From: Pirellulaceae bacterium | GTDB lineage: Bacteria; Planctomycetota; Planctomycetia; Pirellulales; Pirellulaceae | Assembly: GCA_018402565.1 (NCBI GenBank) | Contig: JAGYIQ010000003.1 | Location: 748,130-812,129 of the forward strand | Length of the DNA stretch: 64,000 bases | Direction: 5' to 3' | In this document: positions 53,606 to 62,825 of the stretch, one piece after another | Layout: the number at the start of each line of letters is the position of its first letter | Numbering within the stretch: position 1 is the first letter of the stretch | Notes under the pieces: model-generated | The model's input: only the letters and a program-made list of their open reading frames with translations | Told to the model about the DNA's origin: nothing | Database searches by the model: none | Program-made: the position numbers and the translations under genes

Positions 53606-55021
53606 ATGCTGGCTATGAACACGCCGCCCACCTCGCCGAAGCCCATAGCCCCAGCCGATCGTCGCACTTCCCGGCCCTTGTGGGCGGTTTGGGTTTGGCC
53701 TTTGCATTGGCAGATACTCCTGGGGTTGATCACGGGGCTTCTCGGAGGCGCCGCGGCGGTGGCCTTGGGCGCGGTGTGGGAGGGTTTCTCGCCCGCTCGA
53801 TTTGTGGGCGATTGGATCAAGCCCTTCGGCCAAATTTTTGTCAACTCGCTCAAACTGATTGCGATCCCGCTAATCATGGCCTCCCTGATCAAGGGCGTGT
53901 CGGACCTGAAGGACATGTCGCGATTGTCCGCCATGGGGGGACGGACCATTGGGCTGTACCTGATGACGACCGTCTTGGCCGTCAGCCTGGGGTTGTTGGC
54001 GGTCAATTTGATCGGGCCCGGCCGAGGGATCCCGGCGGAAGTTCAGGAGCGGTTGAACAGCGATAGCGGCAATGCCGACCGAGTGGCTCAGATAGCGGCG
54101 TCGGCCCAGCAGCAACAAGCCAAGGGCCCGCTGCAGCCGTTAGTGGACGTCGTGCCGGAGAACTTGGTGGCAGCGGCGGCCAATAACGGCAACATGCTGC
54201 AGGTGATCTTTTGGGCCTTGTTTTTCGGGGTGGCGATGATCATGCTACCTCCCGACGAGGTCGCTGCGGTCAAGGCCTTTGTGGATGGGCTCAATCAGAT
54301 TGTGCTCAAGATGATTGACTTCATCATGTTGGCCGCGCCGATTGGCGTGTTCGCTCTGATGGCGACGCTGGTGGCTGAAACCAGTGACTGGCGAGTGTTC
54401 TCGGCGTTGGCTTGGTATGGCCTAACCGTGGTGCTGGGGTTGGCGATCATGATCGTCGGCGTCTACCCGGCGTTGGTGGTCCTGTGGAGTCCCCTGTCCT
54501 ATCAGCGGTTCCTCCGCGGGATCTTGCCGGCCCAGCTGCTTGCGTTCACGACCAGCAGCAGCGCGGCGACGTTGCCGGTCACGATCGAATGTGTCGAGAA
54601 GAACCTGGGAGTGGACCCGGAGGTCGCCAGTTTCACGCTGCCGATTGGTGCGACCATCAACATGGACGGCACCAGCCTGTACCAAGCGGTCGCCGCCGTG
54701 TTCATTGCTCAGGCCCTCGGCATTGATCTGGGGTTGCAAGAACAATTGACGATCGTCATGACCGCCACCTTGGCCTCGATTGGCTCCGCGGCGGTCCCTG
54801 GCGCAGGCATGGTGATGTTGGTCATTGTCCTGTCCGCGGTGGGCATCCCCGAGAGCGGCCTGGCACTGATCCTGGCGGTCGACCGGGTACTGGACATGTG
54901 CCGGACCATGGTGAACGTCACCGGCGATGCTGCGGTCACCACCGTCGTCGCCTCGGCTTTGGGTAAACTGCATCCGCCTGAAAATAATCCTAATTTCCCG
55001 CTGAATGAGGATCCCGCATGA
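53606..55021 (+). CDS. Dicarboxylate/amino-acid:cation symporter (DAACS)
   Basis: A secondary transporter of the GltP/DctA type for glutamate, aspartate or C4-dicarboxylates with Na+ or H+. Hallmarks are the serine-rich re-entrant loop TTSSSAATLPVT and the later NMDGTSLYQAVAAVF segment, with GSAAVPGAGMVMLV following, plus eight or so hydrophobic segments. The ATG at 53606 or 53615 is likely; the frame opens at 53507. An insertion of about 60 residues (after LIGPGRGIP) is rich in Gln/Ala and unusual for the family. The stop overlaps the next start as ATGA. Confidence 0.92.
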   Translation: MLAMNTPPTSPKPIAPADRRTSRPLWAVWVWPLHWQILLGLITGLLGGAAAVALGAVWEGFSPARFVGDWIKPFGQIFVNSLKLIAIPLIMASLIKGVSDLKDMSRLSAMGGRTIGLYLMTTVLAVSLGLLAVNLIGPGRGIPAEVQERLNSDSGNADRVAQIAASAQQQQAKGPLQPLVDVVPENLVAAAANNGNMLQVIFWALFFGVAMIMLPPDEVAAVKAFVDGLNQIVLKMIDFIMLAAPIGVFALMATLVAETSDWRVFSALAWYGLTVVLGLAIMIVGVYPALVVLWSPLSYQRFLRGILPAQLLAFTTSSSAATLPVTIECVEKNLGVDPEVASFTLPIGATINMDGTSLYQAVAAVFIAQALGIDLGLQEQLTIVMTATLASIGSAAVPGAGMVMLVIVLSAVGIPESGLALILAVDRVLDMCRTMVNVTGDAAVTTVVASALGKLHPPENNPNFPLNEDPA

Positions 55022-55365
55022 TCGAATTATCTCCCGAACATCAGATGGGGCCCTGGGTATTGGCCCTCGGCAGTGCCGCGATTGGATTTATCCTGGGGTG
55101 TGTGACCGCCCTGGCCTACTTCCGGCCGCACATCATGGCCATCTCTGCGAAAATCAAGGCGGTCCTGTTGATGGGCGCGGGCGTGGGGCTGTTGGTATGG
55201 GGCATCAGCACGGTCAGCTTGGGCGAGGAGTTCGCGCCGCCGTGGATTGAGATCAACTTGGTCCGTACACCGCTCGAGGCGATGGCCTGGGGCGCGGGAC
55301 TACTGACCGCTGGCACGTTGTTCTTGATCTTCAGTTTCTTGGGTTTTGGTCAACGCCGCGATTAA
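55018..55365 (+). CDS. Small membrane protein between symporter and peptidase
   Basis: A 115-residue protein with three hydrophobic segments (WVLALGSAAIGFILGCVTALAYF; KAVLLMGAGVGLLVWGIS; AMAWGAGLLTAGTLFLIFSFLGF). I do not recognise it. Translational coupling with the symporter (ATGA overlap) suggests a joint role, for example as an accessory subunit, but nothing in the sequence proves it. Confidence 0.78.
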   Translation: MIELSPEHQMGPWVLALGSAAIGFILGCVTALAYFRPHIMAISAKIKAVLLMGAGVGLLVWGISTVSLGEEFAPPWIEINLVRTPLEAMAWGAGLLTAGTLFLIFSFLGFGQRRD

Positions 55366-55392
55366 ACACAAATCGCAAGAAAAGAGAATAGC

Positions 55393-57522
55393 ATGAAACT
55401 ACTGAAGTCGATGACTGCCCGCTGGTTGTACGGGTTCTTGGTCATTTGGTGCAGTCTCGCCCTACCGTCGGCCTCGGCTCTGGATTCCGGAGCCCCTGCC
55501 GCTCACGAAGGCGTGGCACCTCGGCGAATGACCCCCGAGTTGCTCTGGCAATTGACTCGGCTGGGCGAGGCGGTCGTGTCTCCCGACGGCCGCTGGATTG
55601 CGTACTCGACGCGACGGTTCGACCTGGCCGAGAACAGCGGCAGTTCGGACCTGTGGCTGTTGCCGGCCGAGGGTGGCGAAGCGCGGGCCTTGGTCTCGGG
55701 CTGGCCAGGAATTGGCGGTTTGCAATGGCGCGGGGATGCGACCAGTTTTCGTCTGTATTTCTCCGGTGTCGACCCAGCCGATCGGGCCGCTGGAGCACAA
55801 GTCTATCGCTGGGCGGTTGGCGATGGCACGGCTCGGAAAATCTCGCAGATCGCCGGCGGTGTTGCCAATTTGAAGGTCTCGCCGACCGAGCAACACGTGG
55901 CCTACACCGCTCGGATCAAGCTGGACCCGACCGTGAACGAACTCTACCCGGATTTGCCGAAGGCCGACGCGCGACTGATCGACGCGTTGATGTTTCGGCA
56001 TTGGGACAGCTGGCACGACTTTTCCTACAGCCACTTGCATGTCGCACCGTTGGATCCACAAGCCGGCGTCGGTGAGAGCCGCGACTTGATGGCCGGCATG
56101 CGGGCCCATTGTCCGGTGCCGCCGTTTGGCGGCGCCAGTCAATTCGACTGGGCGCCGGACGGCCAGGAGTTGGCCTACACGACGAAGATCGACGAGCGGA
56201 TGGCCGAATCGACCAACTCGGACGTGTACCTGATCGACATTGAGGGGCGCCAAACGCCGCGGAACATCAGCCAAGGGCAGATGGGCTACGACAACGACCC
56301 GAAGTACTCGGCCGATGGCCGCTTCATCGCGTACCACTCGATGGAGCGAGCGGGCTTCGAAGCCGATCGCAACCGCATCCTGCTCTACGATCGACGTTCA
56401 CAAACCACTCGTGATCTGACGACGGGACTGGACCAGAACGCGGACCATGCTCGCTGGTTGCCCGACAGCTCAGGGTTGGCCTTCGAGTCCGATTACCGCG
56501 GCTGCTTGCAGACCTTTGTGATTCGGTTGGAAGGGGGCGGTATCCAGCCGCTGTCACAGGGCCAAGCCAACTACGCATTGCAGGATCTCTCGCCCGACGG
56601 TCAATCGGTCTTGGTGTCCAAGAACGACATGATTCGCCCGGCCGACTTGGTCTGGCTAGACCGGATCACCGGTGCAGAACGACCGCTGACGCAACTGAAC
56701 GCCGACCGCTTGGCGGACCTGGAGCTGCCGACCGTGCAGGAACGTTGGGTCGAGGCCACGGACGGAAAGAAGATTCACTGTTGGGTGGTCTATCCGCCAG
56801 GATTTGATCCGCAATCCGAGCAGAAGTATCCGATGTTGACGTACTGCCAGGGTGGCCCACAGGGGCAGATCAGCCAGTTCTTCTCGTACCGTTGGAACTT
56901 TCACTTGATGGCAGCCCAAGACTACATCATCTTGGCGCCAAATCGCCGTGGCCTGCCTGGGTTCGGCCGAGCCTGGAATGACCAGATCAGCGGGGATTGG
57001 GGCGGACAAGCCATGCAGGACCTGCTGTCAGCGACCGACTCGCTGTTGAGTGAGGCCTACGTGGACAAAAAACGTGTGGGTGCGGTGGGAGCCAGTTTCG
57101 GCGGCTACACGGTCTATTGGATGATGGGCAACGCCGGCGATCGATTTGCCGCCATGATCGCCCACTGCGGCGTGTTTAATCTGGAGTCAATGTACGCGTC
57201 GACCGAAGAGCTGTTCTTTGTGAATTGGGACCTGGGCGGTCCGTATTGGCAGAGTCCTGAGCTGCGGGCGAAGTACGAGCAGTTCTCGCCCAATCGCTTC
57301 ATCCAAAATTGGCGCACGCCACTGCTGGTGATCCACGGCGAGAAAGACTTCCGCGTGCCCATCAACCAGGGGCTCGAGGCGTTCACAACGGCGCAGTTGC
57401 AGGGCGTGCCCTCGAAGTTTCTGTACTTCCCCAACGAAGGCCATTGGGTGAACCAACCACAGAACGGCGTCCTGTGGCACCGAGTGTTCTTCGAGTGGCT
57501 CGATGGGTACTTGAAGCCCTAA
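55393..57522 (+). CDS. Exported S9-family prolyl oligopeptidase-like peptidase
   Basis: A 709-residue serine peptidase. A signal segment (about 14-28) is followed by a beta-propeller (about 45-420; ELLWQLTRLGEAVVSPDGRWIAY and similar blades). The C-terminal alpha/beta-hydrolase domain carries S568 (GASFGGY), D652 (GEKDFRVP) and H684 (NEGHWV). This is the S9 (DPP IV/acylaminoacyl-peptidase) arrangement, acting on short peptides. It may feed the neighbouring symporter with amino acids. It follows the small membrane protein with a 27-bp gap and is probably in the same transcript. A palindrome (aagccctaaagggctt) spans its stop codon. Confidence 0.92.
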   Translation: MKLLKSMTARWLYGFLVIWCSLALPSASALDSGAPAAHEGVAPRRMTPELLWQLTRLGEAVVSPDGRWIAYSTRRFDLAENSGSSDLWLLPAEGGEARALVSGWPGIGGLQWRGDATSFRLYFSGVDPADRAAGAQVYRWAVGDGTARKISQIAGGVANLKVSPTEQHVAYTARIKLDPTVNELYPDLPKADARLIDALMFRHWDSWHDFSYSHLHVAPLDPQAGVGESRDLMAGMRAHCPVPPFGGASQFDWAPDGQELAYTTKIDERMAESTNSDVYLIDIEGRQTPRNISQGQMGYDNDPKYSADGRFIAYHSMERAGFEADRNRILLYDRRSQTTRDLTTGLDQNADHARWLPDSSGLAFESDYRGCLQTFVIRLEGGGIQPLSQGQANYALQDLSPDGQSVLVSKNDMIRPADLVWLDRITGAERPLTQLNADRLADLELPTVQERWVEATDGKKIHCWVVYPPGFDPQSEQKYPMLTYCQGGPQGQISQFFSYRWNFHLMAAQDYIILAPNRRGLPGFGRAWNDQISGDWGGQAMQDLLSATDSLLSEAYVDKKRVGAVGASFGGYTVYWMMGNAGDRFAAMIAHCGVFNLESMYASTEELFFVNWDLGGPYWQSPELRAKYEQFSPNRFIQNWRTPLLVIHGEKDFRVPINQGLEAFTTAQLQGVPSKFLYFPNEGHWVNQPQNGVLWHRVFFEWLDGYLKP

Positions 57523-57898
57523 AGGGCTTGAAATCAGCCGAAGTGCCGTAGCACCCGGTTCTTGCCACCTCAGCTCCGGCCGACGGACGGGCTGACTGGG
57601 CGGACGGGCTGACTGGACGGACGGGGTAAAACGCTTTGTAGCGGATGTAGCGTGGTGGCCAGGGTGTCTTGGCGCGGCAGGTGCGACACTCTGGACCACC
57701 CGCGTGAAGGTGCCCCTTGCTTTGCGGACCTAGCGTTGGTAGGATCTCGCCCTCCCGATCGGGTTCGGTCGGGCGGCAGCGGGAAGGTAGTCAGGCTGGT
57801 TCGAATGCCCATTCAGGCGCTCGTGGCAGCTGAAATCACTTTCCTCGCGAACTAGGAAGCCGGCCAGCTGTCTGGTAAGATAGCTATCTGGTAGAGTC
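57523..57898. other. Spacer before tRNA-Lys
   Basis: About 375 bp without a gene. A 17-bp tandem repeat (cggacgggctgactggg) lies at 57584-57617. A perfect palindrome, gatagctatc, sits at 57879-57888, 10 bp before the tRNA. Its role is unknown. Confidence 0.55.
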
Positions 57899-57971
57899 GG
57901 GAGCGTAGCTCAGTCGGTAGAGCACCGGACTTTTAATCCGTAGGTCCTGGGTTCGAGCCCCAGCGCTCCCA
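57899..57971 (+). tRNA. tRNA-Lys (anticodon TTT)
   Basis: A 73-nt cloverleaf: acceptor gggagcg with cgctccc, D stem gctc with gagc, anticodon stem ccgga with tccgt (a C/T mismatch at its first pair), loop cttttaa with anticodon TTT at 57932-57934, T arm ctggg-ttcgagc-cccag. The 3' CCA is not encoded. It lies 37 bp before ispG. Confidence 0.97.
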
Positions 57972-58008
57972 TTTTTACCCCTCCTGAGGTCGTCGGTCGG
58001 GGATCTGC

Positions 58009-59163
58009 ATGGTCAATATACAGCGTAATCCTACTCGAACAGTTAAAATCGGCACCACAACGATCGGCGGCGATAGTCCGATCGCGGTGCAGAGTATGAC
58101 GGCCACCAGCACCCAGGACATTGACGCCACGGTGTGGTTGGTCAATCTGATGCACGACGCCGGCGCCGATGTGGTGCGGATTGCGGTGGACAGCAAGAAA
58201 GACGCTGTGGCGGTGGCCGAGATCCGGCGGCAGACGAAAGCCAACCTGTGCATCGACTTGCAGGAGAGCTACCGTCTGGCGGAGTTGGTCGCGCCCCACG
58301 TGGATAAGGTTCGCTACAACCCTGGCCATCTGTACCACCACGAGAAGCACAAGCCGTGGCAGGAGAAGGTCGAGTTCTTGGTTCAGGTGGCGCGGGACAA
58401 CGACATTGCGCTGCGAGTCGGTGTCAATTGCGGCAGCGTGGACCCGGACCTGAAGGACCGCTTCCCCGCTCACGACTCCATCAGCCCGATGCTGGAGAGC
58501 GCCTGGGCTCACTGCGAGCACTTGGATCATTTGGGTTTTACTCGGTACTGCGTCTCGCTGAAGGATTCCGACCCCAGCAAGGTGGTGGAGATCAACCAGC
58601 GGTTTGCGGCGCGGCGTCCGGATGTCCCGATTCACTTGGGGGTCACCGAAGCCGGTTTGCCGCCGGACGGCATCATCAAGACGCGGATCGCCTTTGAGCA
58701 ACTGATTGGCAACGGCATCGGCGACACCGTCCGCGTCTCGTTGACGGTACCCAACCCGCAGAAGGGGCTGGAGATTTCCGCCGCACGCGAGATCCTGGCC
58801 GACATCTACGCCGGCCGCGTTCGCAGTGTGGTGAATTTTGGCGAGGGGTTGAACATCATCTCCTGCCCGAGTTGCTCGCGAGTGGAAAACGAGGCCTTCG
58901 TCGAATTGGCTCAGCAGGTTAAAGCCATGACCGCTTACGCCGCGGAGCATCGCTTGACGATCGCCGTCATGGGCTGTCGCGTGAATGGACCTGGCGAGAC
59001 GGATGACGCCGACTTGGGGCTGTGGTGCGGCCCCAACTTTGTCAATTTGAAACGTGGTCCGGAAGAATTGGGCCAGTACTCGTACGAGACCATCCTGCCA
59101 AGGTTGAAGGCCGAACTGGACGCGTTGATCGAGCAAAAAAAATCGGTCGGCGTCTCGTCGTAA
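58009..59163 (+). CDS. ispG: 4-hydroxy-3-methylbut-2-enyl diphosphate synthase
   Basis: Reduces 2-C-methyl-D-erythritol 2,4-cyclodiphosphate to HMBPP in the MEP isoprenoid pathway, using a [4Fe-4S] cluster. At 384 residues it is the short bacterial form. Cues are the opening [42 protein letters not shown], and the cluster site [10 protein letters not shown] near residue 285, closing with [17 protein letters not shown]. It lies just after tRNA-Lys and may share its transcript. Confidence 0.96.
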   Translation: MVNIQRNPTRTVKIGTTTIGGDSPIAVQSMTATSTQDIDATVWLVNLMHDAGADVVRIAVDSKKDAVAVAEIRRQTKANLCIDLQESYRLAELVAPHVDKVRYNPGHLYHHEKHKPWQEKVEFLVQVARDNDIALRVGVNCGSVDPDLKDRFPAHDSISPMLESAWAHCEHLDHLGFTRYCVSLKDSDPSKVVEINQRFAARRPDVPIHLGVTEAGLPPDGIIKTRIAFEQLIGNGIGDTVRVSLTVPNPQKGLEISAAREILADIYAGRVRSVVNFGEGLNIISCPSCSRVENEAFVELAQQVKAMTAYAAEHRLTIAVMGCRVNGPGETDDADLGLWCGPNFVNLKRGPEELGQYSYETILPRLKAELDALIEQKKSVGVSS

Positions 59164-59206
59164 CCCACCCCCCCTTTCGCCCGGACCACTGCCCTGCGGG
59201 TGAACT

Positions 59207-59277
59207 GCGTAGGGCGTAGAGCGTAGAGCGTAGAGCGTAGAGCGTAGAGCGTAGAGCGTAGAGCGTAGAGCGTAGAG
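59207..59277. repeat. 8-bp tandem array gcgtagag
   Basis: Eight to nine units of gcgtagag (first unit gcgtaggg). It is the complement of the ctctacgc/ccctacgc units at 21480-21640. Confidence 0.95.
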
Positions 59278-59350
59278 AAAACCGCTGTTTTTCGTGCTCG
59301 TGCTCGTGCTCGTGCTCGTAATCGAACCCAGCACGAGTGCAGCGAGAAAA

Positions 59351-59387
59351 GCTGTTAGCTGTTAGCTGTTAGCTGTTAGCTGTTGGC
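59351..59387. repeat. 8-bp tandem array gctgttag
   Basis: Four perfect units and one with a change (gctgttgg). The complement, gctaacag, recurs in decayed form at 59970-59995. Confidence 0.95.
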
Positions 59388-59464
59388 TCGAGGCTCCTGG
59401 CAGCAGACAACGGATGCTTAGGTGGATTTCAACTTTGCCGACATCCGCCCGTCTGGACCCTACT

Positions 59465-59575
59465 GCCCACAGGCCCGGAGGGCCGCCACAACCCCTGCCG
59501 GTGGCGTCAGCCACCGGTAGGCGCGCGCATAGTCTAGTTTACCATTAGGCCCGGAGGGCCGACACAACCGCGGCA
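59465..59575 (-). repeat. Structured ~105-bp dispersed repeat, copy 2 (inverted)
   Basis: Bounded by ggcccggagggcc (59472 and 59550), with an internal ccggtggc-gtca-gccaccgg hairpin and the caacccctgccgg block. It is the reverse complement of the copy at 21183-21290 apart from about 25 bp in the core. Confidence 0.85.
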
Positions 59576-59813
59576 CAAATCGAAGGCAGGAAAATTTTTT
59601 GGCAAAAAAAATTAAGACCGCAAGCCGCAGATTGATTTGAATGAGATTGGATGGTGACAAAGTAGTGGCGACGGCCCGGTTCGCTTCATGACCGAGAGAA
59701 AACCTTAACCGCAGAGGGGGAAAGGACGCGGAGAAAACCTTCTAGGAACCAAGCGGAAGCATTTGGCCAGGCGATGGACCGGGGGAGGTTGTCTGTAGGC
59801 CGCGTTTCTTCTC

Positions 59814-59845
59814 TCCGCATTCCGCCTAAAGGCGGGACTACAAGC
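59814..59845. repeat. REP-like palindrome, single copy
   Basis: Reads ctccgcattccgcctaaagg then cgggactacaag, matching the unit at 5705-5735 with one change in the loop. Confidence 0.8.
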
Positions 59846-60021
59846 GGGGCCGACTAGACGCAAATTGGGCTCAGATGGCGACGTGCAGATAAACTGAGGA
59901 GTGAAAAACAACAAACGAGAAGCCGCATATTAGCAGATACATTTCCCTTTTTTACATTTCAAAGCACAAAGGCTAACAGGTAACAGCTAACAGCCTTTTC
60001 TCGCTTCAATCGTGCTGCTAT

Positions 60022-60066
60022 CGATTACGATTACGAGCACGATTACGACTACGAGCACGAGCACGA
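60022..60066. repeat. Hexamer array gattac/gagcac
   Basis: Reads cgattacgattacgagcacg with further gattac and gagcac units. It is the complement of 59293-59324 and the same strand as 20910-20951. Confidence 0.9.
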
Positions 60067-60200
60067 CTTGATTTGACTTGACTTGCGGACCCCGCACGAT
60101 TCGTGGAGCGATCCACGGAGAAATTAAATCATTGCTTCATCCGGGCCCACTAGAACCCGGCTGTCCCCGGGGCGGCACAACCACTGCCAGTGACAAGTCC

Positions 60201-62732
60201 TTAGTATTCTTGCCGCCAGAAGTACCAGCAGTTGAACAGCATGATGACGACGGCGAACGCGACACTGGAGCGGAGCGGCAACCATGGGCTGTCGTTTTCC
60301 GCGTTGAGTGTGTCGATGTCGAACTCCGGGCTGGTCTCTTCTGCTCGAGCTTGATCGACCTGGCCGTTGTTGGCCAAGTGCTGGATCAGCAGATAACATT
60401 CGTTCGGTTTGGGGAAGACACGATACAGCGGCTCGACGCCCCAATCGTACCCCATACGCATCAGTGACTTGTTGATGGGCAAGGTTTGCTGCAGTTTGCC
60501 GGAGGGCATGTCCACGATCGATACGTTGTCGACATCGTGTGCAATAACCAATTGATGATCGGCGGTAAAGGTCGCGCCACTGGCCAGGCCCCGCACGAAG
60601 CGTTGCCGTTGCAAGGAGCGGTCCTGGGCGCGATACACCCAGGTTTCACCGTTGGCGTAAGTAATCACAGCGATGCCCAGCGTTTGGTCGCAGGCCAACG
60701 ATAGCGGGACACTGGCGCGTGGCAAACGCAGTTCCGCTACCGGCTCGAGGGACTCGGCATCCATCACCAACAGCTCGTTGCCACGCAGCGGCAGCAGGAC
60801 TTGGCCCTGCAACCATCCGAGCGGGGTGCGGTTGAGGAGCGTCCAATCCCAGGGGAGGGCGACGGACAATTCCATTTGATACGAGCCATCTTCGGTGCGT
60901 CGTGCGCGAGACAGAGACGTCCGTCCCAACACAAAGCTGGTGTCGCGATTCGGATCGAAGGCCACTCGACTGAAGGCTTGGGGGCCGTCGTAAGACAGGT
61001 TGCCGGCCGGGACCCAACTGAACTCGTTGGAGGCGTCCGCGTCAGCTTTCCCGCCATCGTCGGATTGGGGATCGCTGGTGGGTTTATCGTCGAGCGACTC
61101 GGGATTGGGCCCTCCATCGCTGTCTCCGCGATTGGACTCGTCAGCCTCTACGGCCGTGGATTCTTCCTCGGTGTCCTCCTCCACGTTGTTCTTTTTGGGT
61201 GGCGGTGGAAACTTGCCTTGCGCGGCGTCCTGCAAACGGGCCTGGCCGGCGTCATTCAAGTAATGGACGGCCCCGTAGCTGGTGACCGTGTACAGTCGGC
61301 CGCTGTCGTCGGACCAGAAACCGACGGCACCGAACGGCAGCTCCCCCAGGATGTTCGGTTTGACGAAGTCCGGTTGCTGATTGACGCGGGCGGCGACCAG
61401 GTACTTGTTTCTATCGGGGCGTGGGGGAAAGGTCTGCAGTTGTCCGACCAGCAGCTGTTTGTCCGGCAGGTAAGCCACATCTGCGGCGCGGAGGGAGGGC
61501 ATGACCATGGACAACGAGTTGAACACTTCTGGCTGTATTTCGCGACCCAGTTCGTAGAAGCCCAAGTTCCACTCTTTGCTCTGTCGATCGTAGCGTTGCA
61601 CTTGGTTATGGGCCGAACGCCGGAAGATTTGGTCACCCGCGGCTTCCACGTCGGCGGTGCGTTGCAAACGAACCACGGCCGAATACGTGTAGCGGGAAAA
61701 ACTCAGGAGGTAACAACTGCCGGCAAACAGTATGGTGACGATGATCGACAGGATGGCATTGCGAAACACCAGTCCGACGGAGACGGTCACCGAGTAATAG
61801 ACCAGAAAGATGGTCACGGCCAGCGGAATGCACCAGAGGATCTCGGACATCCACACGCCGAACCGGACGCCTAGGATCAACCAGGCGCCCGTGAGGAACA
61901 GCGAGCTGATGATCAGGATTAGGATACCGCTGCCCACATATTTTGACAAAAGCAAAAACACACGAGTTTGCGGCTTGCTCAGCAGCAGGTACAGGCTGCC
62001 CTCCTCGAGCATCTGTGGGACCAGCGAGGCGGTCACCAGGATCGCCAGCAGCACGCCGACGGTCAGAAACAGTTTATCCAACACGAAGGGGAGCCAACTG
62101 CGGATGATGTCCGCTAGCCCCAGGCCGGAGACGGGCAATGGGTACAGGCTCTGCGGGCCATAAATCAACTCGGCACTGGATTCCGGGGGCATGCCCAGTT
62201 GGCCGCGGAAACTGTCTTGCACGATCAGCCGCCCCAACCGCTTCTGATAATCAGCATTCAGCGTGCTGCGTTGTTCCCACATGCTCTTCGTTTGACGATT
62301 ATCGATCTGGTCGGCCCACTGTGGATCGTCCCAAAACCGTGTTTCGCGGATCAGATAGTTGAGGGCATCCAATAGATCTTGCTTCAGGTTCATGAGCTGA
62401 CGGCGGCGGCTGCCCGGGTTCCCTGGGCTGGCGTCGTTGTCATTCGCCTCCGTCAACGCCTGCAGTTTTGCTTGCTGCTCGGCCGGCAGGCTGCCCCACA
62501 ACGACTTGGCGGGAGAATCGGTGTCTCGTTGGGCCGCTTTTGTCCAGAATCTCAGCGTTTCGAGCGGTTGGCGGACCTCGTAGCTCGCCACCGCAAAATT
62601 GACTTTCTCTTGGTAGCTCAAGGGAGCCATGGCCGCGAGCACCAGGAGCACGCCGAAGATCTCGAAGTACAATAGACGCGTCGCGAGGGTCGACCAGAGC
62701 GACTCTTTCATGATGGCGATAAACTGATTCAT
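60201..62732 (-). CDS. ABC-2 type permease with large extramembrane domain
   Basis: An 843-residue export permease. There are six apparent hydrophobic segments: one at about 21-40, four at about 225-348 and one at the very end (about 820-840). Between the fifth and sixth lies an insert of about 470 residues with an acidic Ser/Asp/Glu/Pro linker (about 520-600) and short repeated strands that resemble a beta-propeller (ETWVYRAQDRSL; NVSIVDMPSGKLQQ). Such a domain is unusual for the family. The ATPase gene lies upstream with a 93-bp gap, so both should be one transporter. Substrate unknown. Confidence 0.8.
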   Translation of the reverse strand: MNQFIAIMKESLWSTLATRLLYFEIFGVLLVLAAMAPLSYQEKVNFAVASYEVRQPLETLRFWTKAAQRDTDSPAKSLWGSLPAEQQAKLQALTEANDNDASPGNPGSRRRQLMNLKQDLLDALNYLIRETRFWDDPQWADQIDNRQTKSMWEQRSTLNADYQKRLGRLIVQDSFRGQLGMPPESSAELIYGPQSLYPLPVSGLGLADIIRSWLPFVLDKLFLTVGVLLAILVTASLVPQMLEEGSLYLLLSKPQTRVFLLLSKYVGSGILILIISSLFLTGAWLILGVRFGVWMSEILWCIPLAVTIFLVYYSVTVSVGLVFRNAILSIIVTILFAGSCYLLSFSRYTYSAVVRLQRTADVEAAGDQIFRRSAHNQVQRYDRQSKEWNLGFYELGREIQPEVFNSLSMVMPSLRAADVAYLPDKQLLVGQLQTFPPRPDRNKYLVAARVNQQPDFVKPNILGELPFGAVGFWSDDSGRLYTVTSYGAVHYLNDAGQARLQDAAQGKFPPPPKKNNVEEDTEEESTAVEADESNRGDSDGGPNPESLDDKPTSDPQSDDGGKADADASNEFSWVPAGNLSYDGPQAFSRVAFDPNRDTSFVLGRTSLSRARRTEDGSYQMELSVALPWDWTLLNRTPLGWLQGQVLLPLRGNELLVMDAESLEPVAELRLPRASVPLSLACDQTLGIAVITYANGETWVYRAQDRSLQRQRFVRGLASGATFTADHQLVIAHDVDNVSIVDMPSGKLQQTLPINKSLMRMGYDWGVEPLYRVFPKPNECYLLIQHLANNGQVDQARAEETSPEFDIDTLNAENDSPWLPLRSSVAFAVVIMLFNCWYFWRQEY

Positions 62733-62825
62733 GGACTGTACCTAGACCGTATGGAAGTTTCGCTGGTGTGCGGGATGGAAGGAGCATGCCGGATGTAGTT
62801 CCGGTTCGGACGCAGGCGCGGCGTC

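Larger units (their letters stand above)
59164..60200. repeat. Repeat mosaic, cluster B
   Basis: A gene-free kilobase that mirrors cluster A. It contains an 8-bp array gcgtagag (59207-59277), cgtgct hexamers (59293-59324), an 8-bp array gctgttag (59351-59387) and the structured ~105-bp repeat (59465-59575). Further along are a REP-like palindrome copy (59814-59845), a decayed gctaacag block (59970-59995), and a gattac/gagcac array (60022-60066). The outer words are in inverted order around the centre. Confidence 0.85.

Noticed and set aside
57514..57529. Palindrome aagccctaaagggctt over the S9 peptidase stop as a terminator
   Set aside because: Stem of only six pairs and no T-run after it.
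57910..59334. A 474-codon minus-strand frame covering tRNA-Lys and ispG
   Set aside because: It runs through a tRNA and the tandem repeats and opposes a conserved gene; not coding.
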